A stretch of 57,015 bases of DNA from JAWLHA01 sp041690535 (GTDB taxonomy: Bacteria; Pseudomonadota; Gammaproteobacteria; Thiohalomonadales; Thiohalomonadaceae): positions 1-57,015 of the forward strand of contig JAWLHA010000026.1 of NCBI GenBank assembly GCA_041690535.1, given 5' to 3'. A model generated the notes under the pieces. The model made no database searches, was not told the DNA's origin, and saw nothing but the letters and a program-made list of their open reading frames with translations. Below are positions 8,346-16,141 of the stretch, piece after piece. Made by a program: the position numbers and the translations under genes. Numbering within the stretch: position 1 is the first letter of the stretch; each line of letters opens with the position of its first letter.

Positions 8346-8567
8346 TCAGACATCCACGATCCGTGCGGTGAACCCCCGCGTGGACAGCGTCTCGATCAGG
8401 CGCGGTGGGCTCGCACGCTCCTCGTCGTAGTGGATGAAGATCAGATGGGGCTTGTGGGATTGCTGGGAGGTCTCGCATCCCGCCCCCTGTTCATTCAAGG
8501 CACGACACAGGGCGTCGCGCCGCTCCGGTGTCAGCGTCTCGCTGACGTGCAACAGGGTCTCAGCCAT
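8346..8567 (-). CDS. Small protein with a possible HMA-like fold
   Basis: A 73-residue protein (starting MAETLLHVSETLTPERRDAL). The pattern of a first strand, a helix containing ALCRALNEQGAGC, a strand HLIFIHYD, a second helix PPRLIETLSTRG and a last strand ARIVDV is the beta-alpha-beta-beta-alpha-beta order of heavy-metal-associated or ferredoxin-like small proteins. The usual CxxC metal motif is absent, so metal binding is doubtful. A GGAG ribosome site (GGAGCGGACC) precedes the ATG. It lies 16 bp after the AhpD-like gene and is probably co-transcribed with it. Confidence 0.6.
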   Translation of the reverse strand: MAETLLHVSETLTPERRDALCRALNEQGAGCETSQQSHKPHLIFIHYDEERASPPRLIETLSTRGFTARIVDV

Positions 8568-8583
8568 GGTCCGCTCCTCCATT

Positions 8584-9150
8584 TCAGTCCGCAGGCACGT
8601 TGAAGGTATCGAGCACGATGTCCACGGCCACTGCCGAGGCGCCGTGGTACACCGCATCCAGGATCTCCCCATCGCTCCACCCTTGCGCTCGCACCTGGAC
8701 CATCTCGTGCTCGCCGATGGCGTGGGGATCGCTGACGGCGGCGAGGGCGAAACCCAGGAGCGCCCTCTCCCGGGCGGGCAGCGGTGCCGACTCAGGGTCC
8801 TCGCGGGCCGCCTCGATCCCTTCCGGGGAGATGCCCGCCTGCATCAGCATGGCCGCATTCATGTGAACGCAGTAGCGGCATCTTGCCCGATCGGAAACGA
8901 GCAGCCGGATGAACGCCAGCAGGGGAGCCCCCAGGGTCGGGTGTTGGCTGTAATAGCCGATGTGCCGCATATGGTGGGCGAGCAGGGGCGGGCTGGTCGC
9001 GAGCAGGCGGGCGGCGTTGGGCAGAAAGCCGAAGGCCTTCCTGGTGGCCTGATAGATGGCATCGACCTCGCCGCTGGCCTCTTCGGCGGACGGGCCGAGC
9101 AGCAACGCGGCCTCTGCTTCCGGGATTGCGTGACTGGACTCCGTGTTCAT
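8584..9150 (-). CDS. Carboxymuconolactone decarboxylase/AhpD-like protein
   Basis: A 188-residue protein of the AhpD-like all-helical family. The redox motif is RCRYCVHMNAAMLMQAG at about residue 90, giving the CxxC followed by a His expected of alkylhydroperoxidase-type members. Supporting segments are FGFLPNAARLLATSPPLLAHH and the C-terminal repeat-like helices with ERALLGFALAAV. Peroxidase or peroxiredoxin-like disulfide chemistry is the likely role. A putative operator shared with the TetR gene lies 14 bp before the start, suggesting control by that repressor. Confidence 0.82.
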   Translation of the reverse strand: MNTESSHAIPEAEAALLLGPSAEEASGEVDAIYQATRKAFGFLPNAARLLATSPPLLAHHMRHIGYYSQHPTLGAPLLAFIRLLVSDRARCRYCVHMNAAMLMQAGISPEGIEAAREDPESAPLPARERALLGFALAAVSDPHAIGEHEMVQVRAQGWSDGEILDAVYHGASAVAVDIVLDTFNVPAD

Positions 9151-9163
9151 TCCTTCTCTCCTT

Positions 9164-9183
9164 TAGTTGACCGCCCGGTACAC
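9164..9183. promoter_or_regulatory. Putative TetR operator upstream of the AhpD-like gene
   Basis: TAGTTGACCGCCCGGTACAC contains the inverted repeat ACCG-CC-CGGT. It matches 16 of 20 positions of a second site at 9927-9946, in front of the TetR gene. Its position just upstream of the start fits a repressor site. Confidence 0.65.
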
Positions 9184-9264
9184 TTTCCGGGCCGAAAAAA
9201 GGGCGCCGGGGCGCCCGTGGGCGAGAGGCATCGCCCTCAGCGGGGGCGGTGGTTCCTCTCTGAC

Positions 9265-9312
9265 TCAGAGTGAACGTGCACTTACGTCACTCTTGGGTAA
9301 CTATGCGTGCGC
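9265..9312. repeat. Degenerate family B repeat overlapping the end of the TetR gene
   Basis: CAGAGTGAACGTGCACTTAC and the TCTTGGGTAACTATGCGTG segment match the ends of family B copies. No target duplication is readable. It overlaps the TetR stop codon at 9287, so the last few codons of that gene come from repeat sequence. Confidence 0.55.
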
Positions 9313-9916
9313 CAGCTTGCGTACTGCCGCAAACCAGGGCAAGCGCGTTGCGCCCCAACTCGCGGATGCACTCGGGGTCATTGCGCGTCTTGGCCATCAA
9401 CAGCACCCCCTCCATATAGGCGAACAGCGCCCGGGCGGCCCCGGCAGGGTCGATATCGGGTGCCGACCCGTCCTGGCGCGCCTCCTCGAGTGTCTGAGCG
9501 ATCTGTTGCTCGGCGGCCTGGAAGAGGGCCTCGATCCGCGCCCGCAGCAGCGGATCCTGGGTGCTCATCTCCAGGGCAAGATTGCCCAGGGGACACCCCA
9601 GCACCTGCCCGCTCTGCTCCATGAACTCCCGCTGAACCCGGGCACTTTGATCGAAAAAGCGTTCAATCCGCGCCAGAGGCGGCACGTCGCGGGCAAACGC
9701 CGGACCGACGACCCGCTCCTGAAGGCCTCGCCAAAGTTCGTCCAGCGCGGCAATGGTCAGGTCCCGTTTGGAGGGGAAGAAGTGATAGAAGCTCCCCTTC
9801 TGTACCCCCGCGCGCGCGCAAATCTCCTGCACCCCCACTGCGCTGTAGCTGCGGGCGTAGATGAGTTGAACGGCGGCCTGCACGAGCCGCTCACGGGCAT
9901 CACTTTGTCTTCCCAT
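9287..9916 (-). CDS. TetR/AcrR-family transcriptional repressor
   Basis: A 209-residue regulator. The N-terminal helix-turn-helix is typical: RERLVQAAVQLIYARSYSAV, then VQEICARAGVQKGSFYHFF with the conserved GSFYHFPSKRDL-type ending. The C-terminal ligand domain has GQVLGCPLGNLALEM and MEGVLLMAKTRND, as in AcrR/NemR-like members, including a Cys at GCPLGN that in NemR-type regulators senses electrophiles (family knowledge; not shown here). The gene is preceded by a site nearly identical to the one before the AhpD-like gene, implying autorepression and control of the downstream pair. Confidence 0.9.
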   Translation of the reverse strand: MGRQSDARERLVQAAVQLIYARSYSAVGVQEICARAGVQKGSFYHFFPSKRDLTIAALDELWRGLQERVVGPAFARDVPPLARIERFFDQSARVQREFMEQSGQVLGCPLGNLALEMSTQDPLLRARIEALFQAAEQQIAQTLEEARQDGSAPDIDPAGAARALFAYMEGVLLMAKTRNDPECIRELGRNALALVCGSTQAGARIVTQE

Positions 9917-9926
9917 GACAAGAGAC

Positions 9927-9946
9927 TAGTTGACTGGACGGTAAAC
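9927..9946. promoter_or_regulatory. Putative TetR operator upstream of the TetR gene
   Basis: TAGTTGACTGGACGGTAAAC, 10 bp before the TetR ATG, matches the site at 9164-9183 at 16 of 20 positions (identical TAGTTGAC and CGGTA blocks). The pairing of the two sites supports an autoregulated regulon. Confidence 0.65.
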
Positions 9947-10016
9947 AGCAAGAGATCAATCCGTTCGCGATGGGTTGCGAATCCGTCTATCCGGCCGCTG
10001 CTCCCGGCCGCCGGTG

Positions 10017-10232
10017 CAGAATGAGCGCATTTAACGTCACGGCCGCGCTGTGAGCGACGTCAGTCCTTGAAAGCAGGTGCGCTGTGAATACATCCTTGTA
10101 CGCTCGACGGCCGCGGCCGCTTCGGGCCTCCTGCCCTCCCGCGGCATAAGTGCGTCCTTGCACCAATCCATGCGGCCGCCGACCTGCTTTCAAGGACTGG
10201 CGTCGCTCTTGGGTACGTATGCGTTCACCCTG
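10017..10232. mobile_element. Family B element with a long internal palindrome (216 bp)
   Basis: The ends are CAGAATGAGCGCATTTAACG and TACGTATGCGTTCACCCTG. The target duplication GCCGCCGGTG is exact on both sides (10007-10016 and 10233-10242). Inside, TCCTTGAAAGCAGGT and its inverted copy ACCTGCTTTCAAGGA enclose a GC-rich hairpin arm; a shorter version of the same insert is in the copy at 50483-50648. Confidence 0.9.
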
Positions 10233-10417
10233 GCCGCCGGTGAGAGCGCCTCCCGCAAGAACCCGGAAACGGGGTATGATTATAAATATGCTCCCGGGGA
10301 TAACCGGGGGGCCGAGTGATTTTCCCTAGCCGCGCCAAACGTTCGTCCACCACCAAAGGGTTTGGGGGCCGTTTTACGATCTCGGGAGGACCGGCGAATC
10401 AAGAGGGTTGGATTGAT

Positions 10418-11002
10418 ATGCTCCTGATGATCGACAACTACGACTCCTTCACCTACAACCTGGTGCAGTACTTCGGCGAGCTCGGGGCGGAGGTTCAGGT
10501 CTATCGCAACGACCAGATCGCCATTGAGGAGATCGAGCGGCTGGCCCCGGCTCACCTGGTGATCTCCCCCGGGCCCTGCACCCCCAACGAGGCCGGGATC
10601 TCGGTGGAGGCGATCCGCCACTTCGCCGGCAAGCTTCCAATCTTGGGCGTCTGCCTCGGCCACCAGTCCATCGGCCAGGCGTTCGGCGGACGCATCGTTC
10701 ATGCGCGGGAGATCATGCACGGCAAGACCTCCATGGTGCGCCACAAGGATGCCGGGGTGTTTCGCGGTCTGGCCAACCCGTTCGAAGCCACCCGCTACCA
10801 CTCGTTGGTGATCGAAAAGAGCTCGCTTCCGGAGTGCCTCGAGATCACCGCCTGGACCGAGCGGGCCGACGGCGGTGTCGATGAGATCATGGGCGTGCGC
10901 CACAGGGAGTTGCCCATTGAGGGGGTGCAGTTTCACCCCGAATCCATCTTGACGCGCCATGGCCACGATCTGCTCAAGAATTTTCTTGATACAAACGTGT
11001 AG
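10418..11002 (+). CDS. trpG: Anthranilate synthase component II (glutamine amidotransferase)
   Basis: A 194-residue class I glutamine amidotransferase that supplies ammonia to TrpE. The start MLLMIDNYDSFTYNLVQYFG is diagnostic. The catalytic Cys is in LGVCLGHQSIGQAFGG, and the His-Glu pair is in GVQFHPESIL. The ATG at 10418 was chosen because it gives the canonical N-terminus; the frame is open further upstream but without conserved residues. A -10-like TATGAT/TATAAATAT stretch lies at about 10274-10290. trpG-trpD-trpC form one operon. Confidence 0.96.
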   Translation: MLLMIDNYDSFTYNLVQYFGELGAEVQVYRNDQIAIEEIERLAPAHLVISPGPCTPNEAGISVEAIRHFAGKLPILGVCLGHQSIGQAFGGRIVHAREIMHGKTSMVRHKDAGVFRGLANPFEATRYHSLVIEKSSLPECLEITAWTERADGGVDEIMGVRHRELPIEGVQFHPESILTRHGHDLLKNFLDTNV

Positions 11003-11064
11003 AGGATAAAGCCGCACCGGCTGCTGTGTGGTGGCGCCGGGCGCAGATAATCGGGGGAAAAGTG

Positions 11065-12084
11065 ATGGAAATCCAAGCGGCGATTCGAGCGGTCACGGAG
11101 CAGCGGGACCTGAGCTTCGACGAGATGATGCAGGTCATGCGGCAAATCATGACCGGCGAGGCCACCCCGGCTCAAATCGGCGGTTTCCTCGTGGGGCTGC
11201 GCATGAAGGGCGAGACGGTGGACGAGATCACCGCCGCCGCGTCGGTAATGCGCCAGCTCGCCACCAAGGTCCAGGTCGATGGGGTCCATCTGGTCGACAC
11301 CTGTGGTACCGGCGGTGACGGCGCCAACATCTTCAACGTCTCCACCACCTCGGCGTTCGTCGTCGCGGCCGCCGGCGGTCAGGTGGCCAAGCACGGCAAT
11401 CGTTCGGTTTCGGGCAAGAGCGGGAGTGCCGATGTCCTTGAGGCGGCCGGCGTGAACCTCACCTTGACCCCCGAGCAGGTCGCCCACTGCATCCGCGAGG
11501 TGGGGCTCGGATTCATGTTCGCCCCGCACCACCATGGGGCCATGAAGTATGCCATCGGGCCGCGGCGCGAAATGGCGGTGCGCACCATTTTCAACCTGCT
11601 GGGGCCGCTCACCAATCCGGCCGGTGCCCCGAACCAGGTGTTGGGCGTGTTCGCCGACCACTGGGTGGAGCCGGTGGCCAAGGTGCTGCGTCAGCTCGGC
11701 AGCCGGCACGTGATGGTGGTTCACTCCCAGGACGGCATGGACGAGATCAGCATCGCGGCCCCCACCTGGGTGGCGGAGTTGCGCAAGGGGGAGGTAACCA
11801 CGTACACCCTCGATCCCGAGCAGTTCGGGCTCGAGCGCCAGCCGGTCCAGAGCCTCGGCATTGAAGGGGCCGAGGATTCGTTGAAGCTGATGATGTCCGT
11901 GCTGGACAATGTCCCGGGTCCCGCCCGCGATATCGTGGTGCTCAATGCGGGGGCCGCCATTTATACTTCCGGCGTTACCGAGACCCTCGCCGAGGGGGTT
12001 GCCAAGGCGCAGGAGGCGATTGCCTCCGGGGCGGCCCGCGAAAGATTGGAACGCCTCGTGGCGCTCACCAACAGTTTCAAGTAG
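11065..12084 (+). CDS. trpD: Anthranilate phosphoribosyltransferase
   Basis: A 339-residue enzyme that joins anthranilate to PRPP, the second step of tryptophan synthesis. Family markers are GGFLVGLRMKGET, the PRPP-binding glycine loop DTCGTGGDGANIFNVST, KHGNRSVSGKSGSADVLEA, FMFAPHHHGAMKYA and RTIFNLLGPLTNPA. The start MEIQAAIRAVTEQRDL gives the standard length; a GTG one codon earlier is also possible. It lies 62 bp after trpG and ends 3 bp before trpC. Confidence 0.97.
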   Translation: MEIQAAIRAVTEQRDLSFDEMMQVMRQIMTGEATPAQIGGFLVGLRMKGETVDEITAAASVMRQLATKVQVDGVHLVDTCGTGGDGANIFNVSTTSAFVVAAAGGQVAKHGNRSVSGKSGSADVLEAAGVNLTLTPEQVAHCIREVGLGFMFAPHHHGAMKYAIGPRREMAVRTIFNLLGPLTNPAGAPNQVLGVFADHWVEPVAKVLRQLGSRHVMVVHSQDGMDEISIAAPTWVAELRKGEVTTYTLDPEQFGLERQPVQSLGIEGAEDSLKLMMSVLDNVPGPARDIVVLNAGAAIYTSGVTETLAEGVAKAQEAIASGAARERLERLVALTNSFK

Positions 12085-12087
12085 ACC

Positions 12088-12888
12088 ATGAACGACACCC
12101 CTGACATTTTGCAGAAGATCCTCCGCCGCAAAGCCGAAGAGGTTGCCGAGCGAGCCGGCCGCACCAGCCTGGCCGAACTGGACCGCCGGGCTGCGGCGGG
12201 CTTGCCGCCGCGGGGTTTCGTCGCCGCGCTGCGGGCCAAGCTCGAGGCCGGTGAGCCGGCGGTCATCGCCGAGGTGAAAAAGGCCTCCCCCAGCAAGGGG
12301 GTGATTCGGGAGGATTTCCGTCCGGCGGAGATCGCCGCGTCCTACGCCAGAGGCGGTGCCGCCTGCCTCTCCGTGCTCACGGACATCGACTTCTTCCAAG
12401 GTGCCGATGAATACCTCGTCGAGGCCCGCGAGGCGAGCGGCCTGCCGGTGTTGCGCAAGGATTTCATCATCGATCCCTATCAGATCCATGAGGCGCGAGC
12501 CATCGGGGCCGATTGCATCCTGCTCATTGCCGCGTGCCTGAACGATCAGCAGCTGTGGGCGCTGACCGAGACGGCCCAAGACCTGAAGATGGACGTCCTG
12601 GTGGAGGTTCACGACGCAGCCGAACTGGAGCGGGTGCTGCCACTGGGCCTCTCCCTCATCGGGATCAATAACCGTGACCTTCGCACCTTCGAGACCCGGC
12701 TGGAGACCACGCTGGGGCTGCTGGAGAGGATCCCGCAGGAGCGCATCGTGGTGACCGAGAGCGGGATCCACACATCGGCGGACGTTGCCCTCATGCGCCG
12801 TCACGGGGTCAATGCCTTCCTCGTGGGGGAGGCGTTCATGCGTGCTGCGGAGCCGGGCGAGAAACTGGCGGAGCTGTTCGCTGCTTGA
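12088..12888 (+). CDS. trpC: Indole-3-glycerol phosphate synthase
   Basis: A 266-residue TIM-barrel enzyme that closes the indole ring. Signatures are ILRRKAEEVAER at the N-terminus, the catalytic Lys in VIAEVKKASPSKGVIREDF, DIDFFQGADEYL, VLRKDFIIDPYQIHEARA, VEVHDAAELERVL, IGINNRDLRTFE, and ESGIHTSADVALMRRHGVNAFLVGE (split here only by description). It is monofunctional, with no TrpF domain. The 3-bp gap to trpD indicates translational coupling. The operon ends here in this window; trpF, trpB and trpA are not present. Confidence 0.97.
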   Translation: MNDTPDILQKILRRKAEEVAERAGRTSLAELDRRAAAGLPPRGFVAALRAKLEAGEPAVIAEVKKASPSKGVIREDFRPAEIAASYARGGAACLSVLTDIDFFQGADEYLVEAREASGLPVLRKDFIIDPYQIHEARAIGADCILLIAACLNDQQLWALTETAQDLKMDVLVEVHDAAELERVLPLGLSLIGINNRDLRTFETRLETTLGLLERIPQERIVVTESGIHTSADVALMRRHGVNAFLVGEAFMRAAEPGEKLAELFAA

Positions 12889-12924
12889 GCGAAGAGCTGC
12901 GCTGCATGGAGCGGCGCCGGTACC

Positions 12925-12999
12925 CAGGGTAAACGCATACTTACGTCACGGCCGTGTTGTGAGCGATGTAAGTCCTTGGGTAAGTATGTGTTTACCCTG
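12925..12999. mobile_element. Family B MITE-like element, 75 bp
   Basis: The ends are CAGGGTAAACGCATACTTAC and TAAGTATGTGTTTACCCTG. The 10-mer CGCCGGTACC flanks it on both sides (12915-12924 and 13000-13009). It lies just after trpC and is the clearest short member of the family. Confidence 0.92.
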
Positions 13000-13113
13000 C
13001 GCCGGTACCCACTCGAGCACCGGGTAGCAACAGCTTCAGGGCAGAATGGAGCGTTTGCGTTTACCCCGCTGCCTACCGACAGCGGTGCGCCTGACTGTAG
13101 AGGCGGTATCTAT

Positions 13114-13274
13114 CTAGAGCACCGAACAGGTAAACGGAAAAGTCGCCGATCGCAGCCGAATTGCCCTGTAAACAGCGGGCCGCGATAGCCCCGACGTAGG
13201 GTGGATAAGCGTCAGCGCATCCACCGAATCGTCGCCGTGAATGGTGGATGCGCTGACGCTTATCCACCCTACCT
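13114..13274. repeat. Family A repeat, copy 3 (right end missing)
   Basis: It begins CTAGAGCACCGAACAGGTAA and holds the internal inverted repeat with a variant core (GGATAAGCGTCAGCGCATCC). The right terminal repeat is absent. No gene is seen in the following 250 bp up to crp. Confidence 0.8.
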
Positions 13275-13524
13275 GCTACCTGCAGGCAAAGAGGCTTGAC
13301 CGTAGGGATAGTTGGCCCCGTCCGTATTCTCTCGCTGGGGAACGTATGAGAAATCTCTGGGGCAGGAGCGGAACGGGTTGAAGCTATCAGGCCTTCGATG
13401 GCTTGATCGCCCCCTCCCGCAAAAGGCCGTACTGTGTGGGCGGCCAGCCTCGGTCTCGGGTGGGAGGGAAGGGGCCGGCCCGCTTCCCACAGGCGGGGGC
13501 TGGAAGGAACTTCTCTCTCTTCGG

Positions 13525-14160
13525 TTACCGCGTGCCGAAGACCACGATCGTCTTGCCCTTCACCGAGACAAGTGCCTGCTCTTCCAGGGCCTTGAGCACC
13601 CGCCCGGCCATCTCCCTTGAGCAGCCCACGATTCGCCCCAGCTCTTGTCGGGTGATGCGGATCTGCATGCCGTCGGGATGGGTCATGGCATCGGGCTGCT
13701 TGGTGAGGTCCAGCAGGGTGCGGGCGATGCGGCCGGTGACGTCCAGGAACGCCAGGTCACCGACCTTGCGGCTGGTGGCGCGCAGGCGGGTGGCCATCTG
13801 TGAGGCAAGGGCAAAGAGAATGCTGGGGTCCTCAAGGGCCAGCTGGCGGAACTTGGCGTAGCTGATCTCCGCCAGCTCGCATTCGCTCCGGGCGCGTACC
13901 CAGGCGCTGCGCCCCTGCTGGTCGTCGAACAGCCCCATCTCGCCGAAGAACTCACCCTTGTTCAGGTAAGCAAGTACAATCTCACGCCCCTCATCATCTT
14001 CGATGAGAACCGTCACCGAACCATGGACGATGTAGTACAGGACATCCGGCTTGTCCCCCGCGCAGATGATCGTACTCTTGGCGGGATAGCGGTGCCGATG
14101 GCAGTGCTCAAGGAAGCGAACTACCGAGGGGTTTTCGATGTCCCTGCTCTTTAAGGCCAT
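13525..14160 (-). CDS. crp: CRP/Vfr-type cAMP receptor protein
   Basis: A 211-residue transcription factor. The cyclic-nucleotide-binding domain has GEFFGEMGLFDDQQGRSAWV, which keeps the GE..L and RSAWVRA residues that contact cAMP in E. coli CRP. The C-terminal winged helix ITRQELGRIVGCSREMAGRV and the end GKTIVVFGTR closely follow CRP/Vfr. The length matches. It is divergent from osmC; the intergenic 121 bp holds both promoters. Confidence 0.95.
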   Translation of the reverse strand: MALKSRDIENPSVVRFLEHCHRHRYPAKSTIICAGDKPDVLYYIVHGSVTVLIEDDEGREIVLAYLNKGEFFGEMGLFDDQQGRSAWVRARSECELAEISYAKFRQLALEDPSILFALASQMATRLRATSRKVGDLAFLDVTGRIARTLLDLTKQPDAMTHPDGMQIRITRQELGRIVGCSREMAGRVLKALEEQALVSVKGKTIVVFGTR

Positions 14161-14281
14161 GGTGTTCCTTAAGTCATTGTCTCAAAAAGAGTATGTATAC
14201 CAGTGTGCCCCAGATGAGGCAAGGGGCCGCTGTCGGTTACAATAGACAACTCGTTGGCCGTTTAATTCGTTGGGAGTCGAG

Positions 14282-14701
14282 ATGAAGGCACGCATCAAAT
14301 GGGTTCAGGATGCCACGTTCGTGGCGGAGTCCGGCAGCGGTCATGCGGTGGTGATGGACGGCCCGCCTGACCTGGGGGGACGGAACCTGGGCGTGCGGCC
14401 CATGGAGATGGTCCTCATGGGATTGGGCGGCTGCGCCTCCTTCGATGTGGTGCACATCCTCAGGAAGTGCCGCCAGGAGGTCACCGACTGCGTGGCAGCG
14501 CTGGAGGCCGAGCGCGCCGACACGGAACCCAAGGTCTTTACGCGTATCCACGTCCATTTCGTGGTCAAAGGAAAAGGGCTGGAAGAGAAGCACGTGCGGC
14601 GGGCGGTGGAGCTGTCGGCCGAAAAGTACTGCTCCGCTTCCATCATGTTGGGGCGCGGTGGGGTGGAGATCACCCACGACTACGAGATTGTGGAGGCGTA
14701 G
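14282..14701 (+). CDS. OsmC/Ohr-family protein
   Basis: A 139-residue protein of the OsmC family of thiol peroxidases. The two conserved cysteines are seen in GLGGCASFDVVHILRK and in AEKYCSASIML, and the Arg/Glu environment is that of the YhfA-like branch, which commonly sits next to crp in gammaproteobacteria. The ATG at 14282 follows GGGAG; a TTG 12 bp upstream is less likely. The TACAAT at about 14238 may be its -10 element. Confidence 0.9.
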   Translation: MKARIKWVQDATFVAESGSGHAVVMDGPPDLGGRNLGVRPMEMVLMGLGGCASFDVVHILRKCRQEVTDCVAALEAERADTEPKVFTRIHVHFVVKGKGLEEKHVRRAVELSAEKYCSASIMLGRGGVEITHDYEIVEA

Positions 14702-14703
14702 GT

Positions 14704-15117
14704 TTGGACGGAGCGGGGGCAGAGCGACCGGGGCGTACCGGGGGACTGCGCCATGTGGCGCTGTTTGTGGCCGATCTGGAGGCGTGTGAGCGCTTCTATG
14801 TGGAGCTGCTCGGCATGGCGGTGGAGTGGCGCCCCGATGGGGACAACCTCTTTCTGACCTCCGGAAATGACAACCTGGCCCTGCACCGTCTTCCGGTGGC
14901 GCCTTCCGGCCCCCAGCGGCTCGACCACATCGGTTTCATCCTGGGGGAGCCCCGAGAGGTGGATCTCTGGTTTGATTTCCTGAAGGGGCGGGGCGTGCCC
15001 ATGAAGAGTGCGCCCCGCACCCATCGGGACGGTGCGCGGAGCTTCTACTGTCTCGACCCGGCCGGGACCACGGTTCAGATGATTTATCATCCCCCTCTGG
15101 CGCGGGATCGTACATAA
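14704..15117 (+). CDS. VOC (glyoxalase/bleomycin-resistance) family protein
   Basis: About 137 residues with two beta-alpha-beta-beta-beta modules: LRHVALFVADLEACERFYVE, LGMAVEWRPDGDNLFLTS, RLDHIGFILGEPREVDLWFD and ARSFYCLDPAGTTVQMIYHP. The metal-site His and Glu positions are partly altered (the last module has Q rather than E near the end), so the activity is unclear. The start is uncertain: TTG at 14704 comes just after the osmC stop, and GTG at 14755 would cut into the first strand. It is probably co-transcribed with osmC. Confidence 0.82.
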   Translation: MDGAGAERPGRTGGLRHVALFVADLEACERFYVELLGMAVEWRPDGDNLFLTSGNDNLALHRLPVAPSGPQRLDHIGFILGEPREVDLWFDFLKGRGVPMKSAPRTHRDGARSFYCLDPAGTTVQMIYHPPLARDRT

Positions 15118-15217
15118 TACGCGCGAATTTCCCAGTGCGCGGGCGGGGCCAAAGGGGCCGGCCGGCGCTTTTTCCAATCCTCGTCGATAGTTAGAGGTGC
15201 CACAAGCAGTGAAATCG

Positions 15218-16018
15218 ATGAAGCGCCGTATCAAGCTGCACGGGTTCAACAACCTGACCAAGACTCTCAGCTTCAACATTTACGACGTCTGCTATACACA
15301 GACGGACGAGCAGCAGCGCGAGTACATCGAGTACATCGACGAGGAGTACAACGCCGAGCGTCTGACCAACATCCTCACGGATGTGGCGAATATCATCGGC
15401 GCCAACATCCTCAATATCGCCCATCAGGACTACGAGCCGCAGGGGGCGAGCGTCACCATGCTCATCTCCGAAGAGCCGGTCATGTCCCAGGAGCTCTCCA
15501 ACAGTGAGGCGCCCGGGCCGTTGCCCGATGCGGTGGTGGCTCACCTGGACAAGAGCCACATCACCGTCCACACCTATCCGGAGAGCCACCCCCACAACGG
15601 GCTGAGCACCTTTCGGGCGGACATCGATGTCTCCACCTGCGGCCGCATTTCGCCGTTGAAGGCGTTGAATTACCTGATCCACAGTTTCGAGTCGGACATC
15701 GTCACCCTGGACTACCGGGTGCGCGGCTTCACCCGCGATGTCAGCGGGAAGAAGCACTTTATCGACCATAAGATCAACTCGATCCAGAACTACCTGGCCC
15801 GGGACACCAAGGGCCGGTACCAGATGATCGACGTCAACGTCTATCAGGAGAACATCTTCCACACGAAGATGATGCTGAAGGATTTCGAGCTCGACAATTA
15901 CCTGTTCGGTGTCTCGGAACGGGACTTGGACGCAGCCGAGAAGAAGCGCATTCGCCTGCGCCTGCAGCGGGAAATGGCGGAGATCTTCTACGGGCAGAAC
16001 GTCACCAAGATGCCTTAG
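15218..16018 (+). CDS. speD: S-adenosylmethionine decarboxylase proenzyme (class 1A)
   Basis: A 266-residue pyruvoyl-dependent enzyme that makes decarboxylated SAM for spermidine synthesis. It follows the E. coli SpeD type throughout: KLHGFNNLTKTLSFNIYDVC, DYEPQGASVTMLISEEP, the self-cleavage site in LDKSHITVHTYPESHP (the Ser after Lys becomes the pyruvoyl group), and FTRDVSGKKHFIDHKINSIQ. The ATG at 15218 aligns with the family start. A GAGG site sits further upstream and would better serve a GTG at 15209, so the start may be three codons earlier. Confidence 0.95.
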   Translation: MKRRIKLHGFNNLTKTLSFNIYDVCYTQTDEQQREYIEYIDEEYNAERLTNILTDVANIIGANILNIAHQDYEPQGASVTMLISEEPVMSQELSNSEAPGPLPDAVVAHLDKSHITVHTYPESHPHNGLSTFRADIDVSTCGRISPLKALNYLIHSFESDIVTLDYRVRGFTRDVSGKKHFIDHKINSIQNYLARDTKGRYQMIDVNVYQENIFHTKMMLKDFELDNYLFGVSERDLDAAEKKRIRLRLQREMAEIFYGQNVTKMP

Positions 16019-16042
16019 GGGCGGATTGGAGGGGCGAGATCG

Positions 16043-16070
16043 AAAAAGGGGCGCATCGCGCCCCTTTTTT
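16043..16070. terminator. Bidirectional intrinsic terminator between speD and coq7
   Basis: The stem GGGGCGC / GCGCCCC with an ATC loop (16048-16064) has A5 on the left and T6 on the right. It serves speD (plus) and can serve coq7 (minus); the two genes converge here. Confidence 0.9.
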
Positions 16071-16141
16071 GTGCCGTTGAACTGGCCGGGTGCTGTGGTT
16101 TTGCCCGCCGTTCGTAGCCTGTATCTCGTCCCGGTATCTTC

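Noticed and set aside
10243..10417. Trp attenuator before trpG
   Set aside because: No short leader with tandem Trp codons and no terminator/antiterminator pair was seen.
10933..12804. 623-codon minus-strand frame across trpD and trpC
   Set aside because: Antisense to well-conserved trp genes, with no recognisable motif.
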